Origin: Hadersleviella sp041745395 | GTDB lineage: Bacteria; Chloroflexota; Anaerolineae; Promineifilales; Promineifilaceae | NCBI GenBank assembly: GCA_041745395.1 | Contig: JBGTIZ010000299.1 | Location: 1-18,208, forward strand | Direction of reading: 5' to 3' | DNA: 18,208 bases | Part shown: positions 1 to 7,039 of the stretch, piece by piece | Position numbering within the stretch: position 1 is the first letter of the stretch | How the letters are laid out: each line of letters begins with the position of its first letter | Notes under the pieces: model-generated | Told to the model about the DNA's origin: nothing | Seen by the model: the letters and a program-made list of their open reading frames with translations, nothing else | Databases searched by the model: none | Made by a program: the position numbers and the translations under genes

Positions 1-100
1 TCGCGCCGCGAAAGTCGCCAATGCCGTCACCGTTGCTATCTTTGAAGGCGCGTAAGTTTAGTTCGTAAAAAACTGCAGTTTGGAACCAGTCGGTACTCAT
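1..100 (-). CDS. treS: GH13 alpha-amylase-family enzyme, trehalose synthase-like (N-terminal fragment)
   Basis: Only the first 33 codons lie in the window; the rest runs off the left edge. The peptide begins MSTDWFQTAVFYELNLRAF and continues with the DSNGDGIGDFRG segment, which is the conserved start of the GH13 barrel domain. In this family the segment precedes the first substrate-contacting loops. The 'AVFYEL..RAF' wording fits trehalose synthase (maltose-trehalose glucosyl isomerase) better than oligo-1,6-glucosidases, which usually read 'VVYQIYPRSF', but a 33-residue fragment cannot settle the specificity. The ATG start is supported by AAGGAG eight bases upstream. It lies on the same strand as the sugar transporter genes and fits intracellular processing of an imported trehalose- or maltose-like sugar. 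A strong hairpin separates it from the permeases, so it may have separate expression. Confidence 0.8.
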   Translation of the reverse strand, partial: MSTDWFQTAVFYELNLRAFKDSNGDGIGDFRGA

Positions 101-174
101 AGTAAAAACTCCTTGTTGTTGATGGTCAAGCAACCACGCCCCCGAGTATTCGGGTAGTTATACAGTTGAAACTA

Positions 175-205
175 AAGAGGGATGGCCGTTTTTGCCATCC
201 CTCTT
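175..205. terminator. Strong hairpin, likely terminator between permease and GH13 gene
   Basis: A perfect 12-bp stem (AAGAGGGATGGC at 175-186, GCCATCCCTCTT at 194-205) encloses a 7-base loop. On the minus strand the stem is followed by TTAGTTTCAA, a broken T-rich tail. On the plus strand it is followed by GCTATTTC. Both neighbouring genes are on the minus strand, so it would end or attenuate transcription leaving the transporter operon, about 75 bases before the GH13 start codon. Confidence 0.65.
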
Positions 206-332
206 GCTATTTCAATACAAAAACAAGCCAATTCAAAACATGAGCCACCGCAAAACATACGGCATTTTTCCGTAGAAAATTCGAGATGAGTTTCCACCCT
301 CAAGGTCAGTACACAACCTCTTTACTCATTAC

Positions 333-415
333 TGAGTGCCCTGAAAAAAGGGGTGTTTTCGCCAAATCTACCAGAGGTGGATTTCCGCGAAAAGGGGCTT
401 TTTTCAGTAGGCTCA
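333..415. repeat. Inverted-repeat element with MITE-like layout
   Basis: The ends are TGAG-N4-CTGAAAAAAG facing inward (333-350 on plus, 398-415 on minus). Inside, TTTTCGC (356-362) pairs with GCGAAAA (387-393), and AAATCTACC (364-372) pairs with GGTGGATTT (376-384) around a 3-base loop. The whole folds into one long hairpin of about 26 pairs with two internal loops. TTAC lies directly outside both ends (329-332 and 416-419), as a 4-bp target duplication would, although the surrounding ACTCATT repeats could produce this by chance. The end motif recurs at 13016-13033. It may be a miniature transposable element or a repetitive bidirectional terminator. Confidence 0.55.
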
Positions 416-441
416 TTACTCATTACTCATTGAATTGAAAC

Positions 442-1308
442 CTAGCCTTTCACCGCACCAGCCGTCAGGCCAGCCATAATTCGGTTCTGGAAGATCAAGA
501 CCAAAATCAGCAGGGGAATCGTCACCACCACGGCCGCGGCCATGATTTCACCATATGGGTCTTGCCGTGAAATTGTGCCCGTAAAGAGGGCAATCACCAC
601 GGGAACCGTCCGCGCCGTTGGTTCAATCGTGGTGAACGTCAGCGCAAACAGGTATTCATTCCACGCATTGATAAAGGCCAAAAGACCCGTGGTCACCAAG
701 GCGGGAAGGGTCAAGGGCAACAAAATCATGTAGAACGATTGGAACGGCGTCGCCCCATCCACCTGCGCTGACTGAAGTAACTCATTTGGCAATCCCCGGA
801 AAAACGAGGTAAGCACCCAAGTTGTAAACGGCAAAGTAAACAATAGATACGACACAATCATACTGGGTATAGCGGGCAGGCCGAGCGCGTTAATCACCGC
901 ATAAAGCCCCGTCAACACCGCCACTTGGGGGAACATCGTCATAGACAAAATCAGATAGAGCGATGGCTCCTTACCCCGAAAGCGGAGTTTACCTAGCGCA
1001 AAGGCGGAGAATGCACCAGCCACGAGTGATAAAATCGTGGTAGAGGTAGCCACAATGGTACTGTTCCACAAACCACGCAAAAACCGCTCATTTTGAAAAA
1101 CGCCCTGATAGTTTTGGAGGGTAATCGAAATTTCTCCCGTTTGCGGGCTACGCGGAACAAATGTGGTGGGGGTCATCTGCAACTGGTTTTCCGTTTTAAG
1201 GGAGGAGTTAATTGCCCAGTAGAAAGGAAACAGGAGGTAGACGGTGATGACCACTAGCATAATTACGAAAAACAGTCGTTGCAGGTAATATTTTGAATCT
1301 CTATTCAT
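442..1308 (-). CDS. ABC sugar transporter permease, MalG/ThuG/SugB type
   Basis: This is an inner-membrane permease of 288 residues, the usual length for the family. An N-terminal membrane segment (about residues 10-35) and further hydrophobic segments surround the cytoplasmic coupling loop. That loop carries the EAA-type motif QSAQVDGATPFQSFYMILLP, which contacts the transport ATPase. The protein would pair with the permease encoded just upstream and receive sugar from the tandem binding lipoprotein. I chose the ATG at 1308 because AGGAGG (1317-1322) sits exactly 8 bases before it. A GTG further upstream overlaps that ribosome-binding site and cannot be used. The start overlaps the end of the preceding permease gene by 8 bases, so translation is probably coupled. 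No ATPase gene follows. Confidence 0.92.
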   Translation of the reverse strand: MNRDSKYYLQRLFFVIMLVVITVYLLFPFYWAINSSLKTENQLQMTPTTFVPRSPQTGEISITLQNYQGVFQNERFLRGLWNSTIVATSTTILSLVAGAFSAFALGKLRFRGKEPSLYLILSMTMFPQVAVLTGLYAVINALGLPAIPSMIVSYLLFTLPFTTWVLTSFFRGLPNELLQSAQVDGATPFQSFYMILLPLTLPALVTTGLLAFINAWNEYLFALTFTTIEPTARTVPVVIALFTGTISRQDPYGEIMAAAVVVTIPLLILVLIFQNRIMAGLTAGAVKG

Positions 1309-2413
1309 CGCCAACACCTCCTAACAAGCGGATGTACACAACCGCAAATATCAAAATCAAGAAAAAAATCAACACACTGACGGCGGATGAGTAGCCCATC
1401 TGCTGATTACCAATTAGCTCGTAATAAGCATAGCTGGCCATTGAGTAGCGGCTTTGTGCCAAAACGATTTGGAACAAGTCAAAGACGCGCAAGGCATCCA
1501 AAGTGCGGAATACCAGGGCCACCGCTAGCGTGGGGCGCAGAAGGGGCAGTGTCACCGAAAAGAATTGGCGAATCGGGCCCGCGCCGTCAACATCAGCCGC
1601 TTCATACAAGTCACTAGGAATGGTTTGTAGCCCCGCAAGTATAAGCAAGGCCATGAAGGGGGTCGTCTTCCACACGTCAATGGCAATCATAGCGGGTAGT
1701 TGCCATGAGGGGTCAGCCAAGAAGGGGATTTGCCCGTTGCCTATGCCCAAGTTTTGGAAGATGACGTTAATAACTCCTGTTCTTGACGAGGAGAACATCC
1801 CTTCCCAAATTTTTGAGGACACGGCCGTGGGAATCGCCCACGGAACCAGCATAATCACCCGCATCAACCCCCGCCCCGGGAACGGGAAATTAACTACCAA
1901 GGCCACAATCAGCCCCAGCAAAGTTTCCAACACTACCGAAGCTACCGTAAATATCATCGTGTCGCGTACCGCCAGGATAAAATTCGGGTCGGTCGCCCCC
2001 ACAATATATCTGGTGCCCAAGAAATTAAACTGCGTCACTTCCCGATAACGCACAGGCTCACGCGGCAACACGCGCACGGCCGTGTCAAAACGCGGGTTTC
2101 CATCGGCATCTAGCTCTGGTTGACCCGTCGCTTCATCAATGCGATAAGGAAGTTGCATCACCGTCAAACTTAACAAATTACGATAATTATCAAAGCCAAC
2201 AAACTGCGGCTCCGCGGCCGTACTCGCAAACGCTCTATCCGTAAAACTGATATAAAAAACCGACCCCAACGGATAAAAAGCAATTGCCAACAAAATCAAA
2301 AACGTGGGTAATAGCAACCAATAAGCGAGACGTTGCTCCCGCCGAGCATTATCACCCATACCTTCTTTTTTGTTGTCTCGCCCTACGTTGGATTCCTGAC
2401 TAACCGTACTCAT
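1301..2413 (-). CDS. ABC sugar transporter permease, MalF/ThuF/SugA type
   Basis: This 370-residue inner-membrane permease is longer than the usual ~300. A charged N-terminal tail (1-30) precedes the first membrane segment (about 31-52). A long extracytoplasmic loop follows, holding an inserted stretch near residues 90-130 (DEATGQPELDADGNPRFDTAV). The coupling motif is EAADVDGAGPIRQFFSVTLP, with the family's EAA...DGA...F...TLP pattern. The segment PWAIPTAVSSKIWEGMF matches the trehalose/maltose-type subgroup (SugA/ThuF). AAGGAGG lies 4 bases before the ATG. Two CACGGCCGTG palindromes are inside the gene, both read as Thr-Ala-Val, and one sits in the inserted loop. It forms the heterodimeric channel with the overlapping downstream permease. 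Confidence 0.92.
   Translation of the reverse strand: MSTVSQESNVGRDNKKEGMGDNARREQRLAYWLLLPTFLILLAIAFYPLGSVFYISFTDRAFASTAAEPQFVGFDNYRNLLSLTVMQLPYRIDEATGQPELDADGNPRFDTAVRVLPREPVRYREVTQFNFLGTRYIVGATDPNFILAVRDTMIFTVASVVLETLLGLIVALVVNFPFPGRGLMRVIMLVPWAIPTAVSSKIWEGMFSSSRTGVINVIFQNLGIGNGQIPFLADPSWQLPAMIAIDVWKTTPFMALLILAGLQTIPSDLYEAADVDGAGPIRQFFSVTLPLLRPTLAVALVFRTLDALRVFDLFQIVLAQSRYSMASYAYYELIGNQQMGYSSAVSVLIFFLILIFAVVYIRLLGGVGDE
1317..1322 (-). promoter_or_regulatory. Ribosome-binding site that fixes the second permease start
   Basis: AGGAGG on the minus strand lies 8 bases before the ATG at 1308. It lies inside the 3' end of the upstream permease gene, and it excludes the GTG at 1317, which overlaps it. 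Confidence 0.8.
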
Positions 2414-2526
2414 ACGCCCTCCTTTCTCGCTAACTCAGCCAGTTGGTTGAGTTATATCCCCATCGGGTAACAACAAAGCGTAACCATTACAAAAAAACTA
2501 TCGGCTCTCTATCTGAAAATGTTGGC

Positions 2527-2560
2527 TGTTGTGGAGAAGCCAGACGACCTCCCCACAACA
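2527..2560 (-). terminator. Intercistronic hairpin between binding protein and permeases
   Basis: TGTTGTGG (2527-2534) pairs perfectly with CCACAACA (2553-2560) around an 18-base loop. It lies in the 205-base gap between the binding-protein stop and the first permease start. No T-run follows directly. Such hairpins often let the binding protein be made in excess of the permeases; that role here is inferred. Confidence 0.4.
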
Positions 2561-2618
2561 AACACAACATCTCAGCTAAACTGCTTCATGTTCGTTGACG
2601 CAACGAACAAAATGAAAC

Positions 2619-5258
2619 CTATGGCTGACCAACCTCAAAGCCTAACAAATCTTCAAGATCCACTTCCAATTCTTCCAAAGCGTCCTCGGCATCAGTGGTA
2701 CCCATCAAAACGCTGTGTACCGCGTTGAAGAACAGCACAGAAGTTTGGTTGTAGTTAGGGGCAGTGGCCGTAGAGGGACGAGCCACCGCATTAATGAACA
2801 CATCATACAGACTGCCAAAGAAAGGCGCGGCTTCCAACACATCCGCATCATCGTACAAGCTCATGATGGTTGGGTTGTAGCTGGCTACGATAGCCCGCTC
2901 TTTCTGCACTTCTTCTGAAGCAAGGTAGAAAGCAAACTTAGCGGCCATTTCTGGGTTACTGCTGTAGCGCGAAACGGCTAACTGCCAGCCACCCAGCGTC
3001 GCGGCGGGGGAGCCACCAGGGCCAGCGGGCAACGGGGAAACGTCAAACAGGCCAGAGACGGGACTGTCAGCGGCGTTGCCCAAGGAGTAGGCATACGGCC
3101 AGTTACGCATAAAGGCGGCGTTACCAGCTTGCCACACGGCGCGGGATTCTTCTTCACCATAGCCAGTTACGCCAGGGGGAGAAATCGTGCCCACCCAGCC
3201 AGCGGCGCGGTCAATCGCGGCGATAGCGTTAGGGTTGTTAATCGTAATGACGCTGTCGGGGCTAACAATCGTGCCGCCATTGTGGGAAGCAACCCACTCC
3301 AGCGCATCACAGGTCAAGCCTTCGTAAGAGTTGCCTTGCCAGACAAAACCCCAGAAGTCTTGGTTATCTGCCCGCTCACCTTCTTGAATGGTGGCGGCCA
3401 TTTCTTCTAGTTCATCCCATGTGGCAGGAGCGTCGCTGTAGCCATATTTTTCCAGCAAGTCAGCGCGATAGTAGAGCAGACCAGCGTCGGTGAACCAAGG
3501 GATACCAATCAAGGCACCGTCAACGGTGTTGTTTTCGACGATGGCGGGGAAATGTGCGCCCACAATGTCGCCAGCACCATATTGGTTCAGGTCAACAAAA
3601 TGCTCAGCTAGGTCGCCAGGCCAAATCACGTCAATCTGGAAGACATCGCCTTCGGAAGATTGCGCTTCAAACAGTTGCAGGTACACGCCCAAACGGTCTT
3701 GCACAAAGTCGGGGGTGTCAATCACTTGGACGGTGACGCCGGGGTTGTCTGCTTCAAACTGACGAGCGGAGGCTTCACTTAGTTCCAATTCTTGGCCAAC
3801 GTTACCCGCGAACAGGCGCAAAGTCATGGCGTCAACTGGAGCGGCAGGCTCAGCGGTAGTTTCACCGCTAGAAATCGCGCCCACGGCCGTGTCTGGCTCA
3901 CCCGTGGGGAAGCCAAGCAGGTCTTCCAAGTCCACTTCCAACTCTTCCAGAGCCGACTGAGCATCGGTGCTACCCATCAAGACGCTGTGAACAGCATTGA
4001 AGAACAGGGTAGAGGTTTGGTTGTAACTGGGAGCCGTAGCCGTAGAGGGACGAGCCACCGCATTAGTGAACACATCAAACAGACTGTCAAAGAAAGGCGC
4101 GGCGGCTAACACATCGGGGTCGTTATAGAGACTCTTGATGGTCGGGTTGTAGCTGGCTACGATAGCCCGCTCTTTTTGAATCTCTTCAGAAGCAAGGTAT
4201 AGGGCGAATTGCGCGGCCAGCTCAGGATTCTGACTGTAGCGGGACACAGCTAATTGCCAGCCACCCAGCGTCGCGGCGGGGGAGCCACCAGGGCCAGCGG
4301 GCAACGGGGAAACGTCAAATAGACCAGAGACAGGGCTGTCAGCGGCGTTGCCTAAGGAGTAGGCATACGGCCAGTTGCGCATAAAGGCGGCGTTACCAGC
4401 TTGCCACACGGCGCGGGATTCTTCTTCACCATAGCCAGTTACGCCAGGGGGAGAAATCGTGCCCACCCAGCCAGCGGCGCGGTCAATCGCGGCGATAGCG
4501 TTAGGATTGTTAATCGTAATGACGCTGTCCGGGCTGACAATCGTGCCACCATTGTGGGAAGCAACCCACTCCAACGCATCACAGGTCAAGCCTTCGTAAG
4601 CGTTGCCTTGCCAGACAAAGCCCCAGAAGTCTTGGTTGTCTGCCCGCTCACCTTCTTGAATGGTGGTGGCCATTTCTTCTAGTTCATCCCATGTGGTAGG
4701 GGCGTCGCTATAACCATATTTTTCGAGCAGGTCAGTACGATAGTAGAGCAGACCAGCGTCGGTGAACCATGGGATACCAATCAAGGCACCGTCAACGGTG
4801 TTGTTTTGAATGATGGCATCGAAATGGTCGCCAGCCACGGCGGCCGCACCATATTGGTTCAGGTCAACAAAATGCTCAGCTAGGTCGCCGGGCCAAATGA
4901 CGTCAATCTGGAAGACATCGCCTTCGGAAGATTGCGCTTCAAACAGTTGCAGGTACACGCCCAAACGGTCTTGCACAAAGTCGGGGGTGTCAATGACTTG
5001 CACTGTGACGCCGGGGTTGTCTGATTCAAATTGACGGGCAGCGGCTTCGCTTAGTTCCAACTCTTGACCGACATTACCAGCGAACAAACGGAGGGTAACG
5101 CCGTCTGTGCTAGGGGGAGCGGCTGGTGAAGATGGGTCCGCTGGTTCAGCGGGCGTTTGTGGTTGGGCGGGGGCAGGAGTAGCTGTGCCACCACAGGCGG
5201 CCAAAGAGATGGCCAGCAGTAGGGCTAACAATAGGGAAATCGTGATACGTTTTAACAT
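2619..5258 (-). CDS. Tandem-fused ABC sugar-binding lipoprotein (two SBP domains)
   Basis: This 879-residue extracytoplasmic lipoprotein is about twice the normal family length. Signal peptide MLKRITISLLLALLLAISLA ends in a lipobox (LAAC, lipidated Cys22) and a Pro/Ala-rich linker follows. Two substrate-binding domains of equal length come next: residues 54-450 and 478-874, each 397 residues, differing at about 32 positions by hand count. A 27-residue linker joins them and contains one CACGGCCGTG palindrome. The segment GDVFQIDVIWPGDLAEHFVDL in each copy resembles LpqY/ThuE-type trehalose/maltose-binding proteins. The sugar is not proven. I start at the ATG at 5258 because it gives a clean signal peptide and has GAGGAG 11 bases upstream. 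An upstream in-frame GTG overlaps a ribosome-binding sequence and would bury the signal peptide. Confidence 0.93.
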   Translation of the reverse strand: MLKRITISLLLALLLAISLAACGGTATPAPAQPQTPAEPADPSSPAAPPSTDGVTLRLFAGNVGQELELSEAAARQFESDNPGVTVQVIDTPDFVQDRLGVYLQLFEAQSSEGDVFQIDVIWPGDLAEHFVDLNQYGAAAVAGDHFDAIIQNNTVDGALIGIPWFTDAGLLYYRTDLLEKYGYSDAPTTWDELEEMATTIQEGERADNQDFWGFVWQGNAYEGLTCDALEWVASHNGGTIVSPDSVITINNPNAIAAIDRAAGWVGTISPPGVTGYGEEESRAVWQAGNAAFMRNWPYAYSLGNAADSPVSGLFDVSPLPAGPGGSPAATLGGWQLAVSRYSQNPELAAQFALYLASEEIQKERAIVASYNPTIKSLYNDPDVLAAAPFFDSLFDVFTNAVARPSTATAPSYNQTSTLFFNAVHSVLMGSTDAQSALEELEVDLEDLLGFPTGEPDTAVGAISSGETTAEPAAPVDAMTLRLFAGNVGQELELSEASARQFEADNPGVTVQVIDTPDFVQDRLGVYLQLFEAQSSEGDVFQIDVIWPGDLAEHFVDLNQYGAGDIVGAHFPAIVENNTVDGALIGIPWFTDAGLLYYRADLLEKYGYSDAPATWDELEEMAATIQEGERADNQDFWGFVWQGNSYEGLTCDALEWVASHNGGTIVSPDSVITINNPNAIAAIDRAAGWVGTISPPGVTGYGEEESRAVWQAGNAAFMRNWPYAYSLGNAADSPVSGLFDVSPLPAGPGGSPAATLGGWQLAVSRYSSNPEMAAKFAFYLASEEVQKERAIVASYNPTIMSLYDDADVLEAAPFFGSLYDVFINAVARPSTATAPNYNQTSVLFFNAVHSVLMGTTDAEDALEELEVDLEDLLGFEVGQP
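2637..3827 (-). repeat. Tandem duplication, copy 2 (C-terminal SBP domain)
   Basis: This is the second 1,191-base copy of the duplicated binding-protein domain, offset by exactly 1,272 bases from the first. Between 3106 and 3233 it matches copy 1 (4378-4505) without a single difference over 128 bases, silent sites included. The C-terminal third of the encoded domain is more divergent. This uneven pattern suggests local gene conversion. Confidence 0.9.
3909..5099 (-). repeat. Tandem duplication, copy 1 (N-terminal SBP domain)
   Basis: This is the first 1,191-base copy, encoding residues 54-450. It starts at V-TLRLFAGNV and ends at DLLGF, exactly as copy 2 does (M-TLRLFAGNV to DLLGF). The copies have no length difference and remain in frame, so both are under selection as protein. 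Confidence 0.9.
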
Positions 5259-5375
5259 TATCTTCTTGTCTCCTCGACATGGTTGATAGTTGTTATAAAA
5301 TTTCTTCCAATAAGTGGTGAGTTTGTACAGTTCGTTTTCGTTTTCGTTTGGCACCTCCTTGTACCTTCTCGGTTA

Positions 5376-5392
5376 GATAAACAAGTTTCGTC
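5376..5392. promoter_or_regulatory. Possible LacI-family operator
   Basis: GATAAACAAGTTTCGTC is an imperfect inverted repeat built on AAAC-N2-GTTT half-sites. It lies about 120 bases before the binding-protein start and just downstream of the repressor gene. Position and symmetry fit autogenous control of the transporter, but the sequence lacks the common central CG of LacI-family operators. Confidence 0.25.
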
Positions 5393-5430
5393 ATTTGGTT
5401 TGTTGCCGGGTGACTGTTTCAGCAATTGCC

Positions 5431-5449
5431 CAAGCAGATAGTCTGCTTG
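5431..5449. other. Hairpin downstream of repressor gene
   Basis: CAAGCAGA and TCTGCTTG form a perfect 8-bp stem with a 3-base loop, about 40 bases past the repressor stop. There is no T-run, so a classical intrinsic terminator is not shown. It may partly uncouple the repressor from the binding-protein gene, or stabilise an mRNA end. Confidence 0.45.
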
Positions 5450-5466
5450 AGTGGGCTTATCAGGGG

Positions 5467-5480
5467 GGAGGAATTCCTCC
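5467..5480. other. 14-bp perfect palindrome after repressor stop
   Basis: GGAGGAATTCCTCC lies 9 bases beyond the repressor stop codon. It could be a protein-binding site or the foot of an RNA structure. Its function is unknown. Confidence 0.4.
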
Positions 5481-5488
5481 AAACCCAT

Positions 5489-6526
5489 TTAGTAGTGGTT
5501 TGTTTGGTTGGTTGATAGATTGGCGGGCGGCACGGCCGTGGTACCGCGCGGCACGATGTGAATGGGCAACATCACCTGCTGACGTATATCAACCTCATCC
5601 TGCATAATGTCCAATAAAATTTCTGCACCCTGTGTGCCCGACTGTATGAGCGGCTGATGGATAGTCGTTAGGTTAATGTATTCAGCCAGTTCGATATCGT
5701 CATAACCAATTACCGATAAATCTTCGGGCACAGCGAGGTCAAACGTTTGGGCCGCTCGCAGAATGCCCACGGCTTGGGCGTCACTGGCGGCAAAAATAGC
5801 GGTGGGGCGTTCGTCTAAGGCCAGCAGTTTAGAAGCCATTTCGTGTGCCGCATCCCGATCCGCTCCCCCCTCTTCCACATATTCTGGCCGGAAGGGGACG
5901 CCAGCTTCTTGTAGAGCTTGCCGATAGCCGACGAACCTATCTTTGCTAGAGCCATTCCCAAAATCGTCTGCCAAATAGTGGCTGATAAAACCGATGCGAC
6001 GGTGTCCGAGGTCAAGCAGATGCTTCGTGGCCAAGCGTCCGCCGTAAACGTCATCTATAACGATGCAGTCAAAAACATCGCTGTAAGCATCCACGAGAAC
6101 GGTGGGAATGTTGGCTTTTAACAGTCGTTTGGTCTCTGATTCGTTAGGAATAAGGGTGATTACCAGTAGGCCATCAATTCGTTCACGACGAAAAATATCG
6201 CGGAAACAGCTTTCGCGTCGATTGAGGGTTTCGACATTGAAAAGGCTGAGGTCATAGGGCGTGGGGGCGAGAACAGCTTCGATGCCACGCAAGCGTTCAA
6301 CGACGGAAGGGCGGGTAAAAAACGGGGCTAGGATGCCGACGGTCATGGTGCGGCCAAGGGAGAGGCGGCGAGCCATGCTGTTGGGGACGTAGTTCAGGTC
6401 TTCAATGGCGGTCAGGACTTTGATGCGGGTTGTTTCACTCACGGCCGTGCTCTCGTTCAGCACTCGTGACACCGTGCCCACGCCAACACCTGCTTGGCGG
6501 GCAACATCACGAATCGTTGATGACAC
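5489..6526 (-). CDS. LacI-family transcriptional repressor
   Basis: The protein has 345 residues, the usual length. The N-terminal helix-turn-helix (about residues 4-25) reads TIRDVARQAGVGVGTVSRVL, followed by the hinge region NYVPNSMARRLSLGRT. A periplasmic-binding-protein-like effector domain follows, with GYDDIELAEY near the C-terminal side. The start is GTG with AAGGAG 6-7 bases upstream. It is encoded directly before the tandem binding protein on the same strand, so it most likely represses the transporter operon and releases DNA when it binds the imported sugar or a derivative. The 12-bp palindrome 20 bases upstream may serve autoregulation. Two CACGGCCGTG palindromes lie in the gene, one near each end, both read as Thr-Ala-Val. 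Confidence 0.95.
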   Translation of the reverse strand: MSSTIRDVARQAGVGVGTVSRVLNESTAVSETTRIKVLTAIEDLNYVPNSMARRLSLGRTMTVGILAPFFTRPSVVERLRGIEAVLAPTPYDLSLFNVETLNRRESCFRDIFRRERIDGLLVITLIPNESETKRLLKANIPTVLVDAYSDVFDCIVIDDVYGGRLATKHLLDLGHRRIGFISHYLADDFGNGSSKDRFVGYRQALQEAGVPFRPEYVEEGGADRDAAHEMASKLLALDERPTAIFAASDAQAVGILRAAQTFDLAVPEDLSVIGYDDIELAEYINLTTIHQPLIQSGTQGAEILLDIMQDEVDIRQQVMLPIHIVPRGTTAVPPANLSTNQTNHY

Positions 6527-6545
6527 TGAATTCTCCTTTCCTAAC

Positions 6546-6557
6546 CTAAATATTTAG
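6546..6557. promoter_or_regulatory. AT-rich palindrome upstream of repressor gene
   Basis: CTAAATATTTAG is a perfect 12-bp palindrome about 20 bases before the repressor GTG. It overlaps the area expected for the promoter or 5' leader, so it could be an autoregulatory operator. No binding evidence exists. Confidence 0.3.
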
Positions 6558-6926
6558 AGTCTTGGGGATTTTGTGGGGTTTTGAACGGTATCATGTTTCA
6601 CGTGTCATGTGTCATGTGGTCTTTCTCTGGACATGACCTGTCCCGTCAAGAAAATAGCTAGCTTTCCCCACAAATTCCCGAAGAGCCAAGCTTTAAAAGC
6701 AGAGCCTATAAACTGCGTAGCGAAAGCCATAGGGTTAAATGGGCTTGTGATGCCACAAGCTTAGACCTACATGAAAATCAGTATACGCCACTTTGTGCAA
6801 CTTGTCACTATGGAACCAGTTCCACGATGAAAGAAATATACAAAATGAACAAGAGTGCGTCAACATTGTGTTTTTTTTCACAATACTGACAAAAAGGCGG
6901 CATCAGGGTGACGTAGCCTTAGCGCG

Positions 6927-6984
6927 GGGTAGGCGTGGTTGCACACGGCCGTGTGCCATAAGTAGAATCTCGCCACGCTTACCC
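6927..6984 (+). promoter_or_regulatory. Leader stem with two alternative pairing partners
   Basis: GGGTAGGCGTGG (6927-6938) pairs with CCACGCTTACCC (6973-6984) with one G-U pair. It encloses the 16-bp palindrome GCACACGGCCGTGTGC (6941-6956). The same 5' arm can instead pair with GCCTACCC at 7002-7009. The two pairings exclude each other and lie 30-110 bases before the flippase start. That geometry fits a conditional leader, but no ligand or terminator is visible. Confidence 0.35.
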
Positions 6985-7039
6985 TCCAGTTTCTCCCTCT
7001 GGCCTACCCGCCGGAAAACAACGTCAAGGCCAACACGCT

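Larger units (their letters stand above)
101..441. other. Intergenic region between permease and GH13 gene
   Basis: No gene is seen. It contains the GH13 ribosome-binding site, a small CCCGA/TCGGG hairpin (141-154), the terminator-like hairpin, the long inverted-repeat element, and ACTCATT direct repeats (about 411-431). I could not identify a convincing promoter for the GH13 gene. Confidence 0.6.
6527..7039. other. Divergent intergenic region rich in inverted repeats
   Basis: No convincing gene is present between the minus-strand repressor and the plus-strand flippase. Visible structures are: a 7-bp tandem repeat GTGTCAT x2 (6602-6615); TCATGT/ACATGA (6612-6617, 6631-6636); a perfect 7-bp hairpin GCTTGTG/CACAAGC with loop ATGC (6743-6760); ATTGTG/CACAAT enclosing eight Ts (6865-6884); and the long stem around the palindrome at 6944. 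The stretch 6660-6780 looks structured but matches no riboswitch I know. Promoters for both genes should lie here, but none is clear. Confidence 0.5.

Noticed and set aside
3129..4682. Two similar antisense open frames (3129-3410 and 4401-4682) beginning MPHGAGFFFTIASYARG
   Set aside because: They lie opposite the two copies of the duplicated binding domain, and their similarity only reflects that duplication. No ribosome-binding site or recognisable domain supports them.
2637..5099. CRISPR or other repeat array as explanation of the repeated DNA
   Set aside because: There are only two copies of 1,191 bases, in frame, encoding protein domains; no short repeats with spacers are present anywhere in the window.
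5259..5354. 32-residue N-terminal extension of the binding protein starting at a GTG (MPNENENEL)
   Set aside because: The GTG overlaps the AGGAGG sequence itself, and the extension would place a hydrophilic stretch before a perfect lipoprotein signal peptide. The orphan AAGGAGG at 5354-5360 has no usable start codon at the right distance.
442..6526. A transport ATPase gene in the sugar-uptake locus
   Set aside because: No Walker A/B or ABC signature sequence is encoded here. A shared MsmK/UgpC-type ATPase elsewhere is the likely partner.
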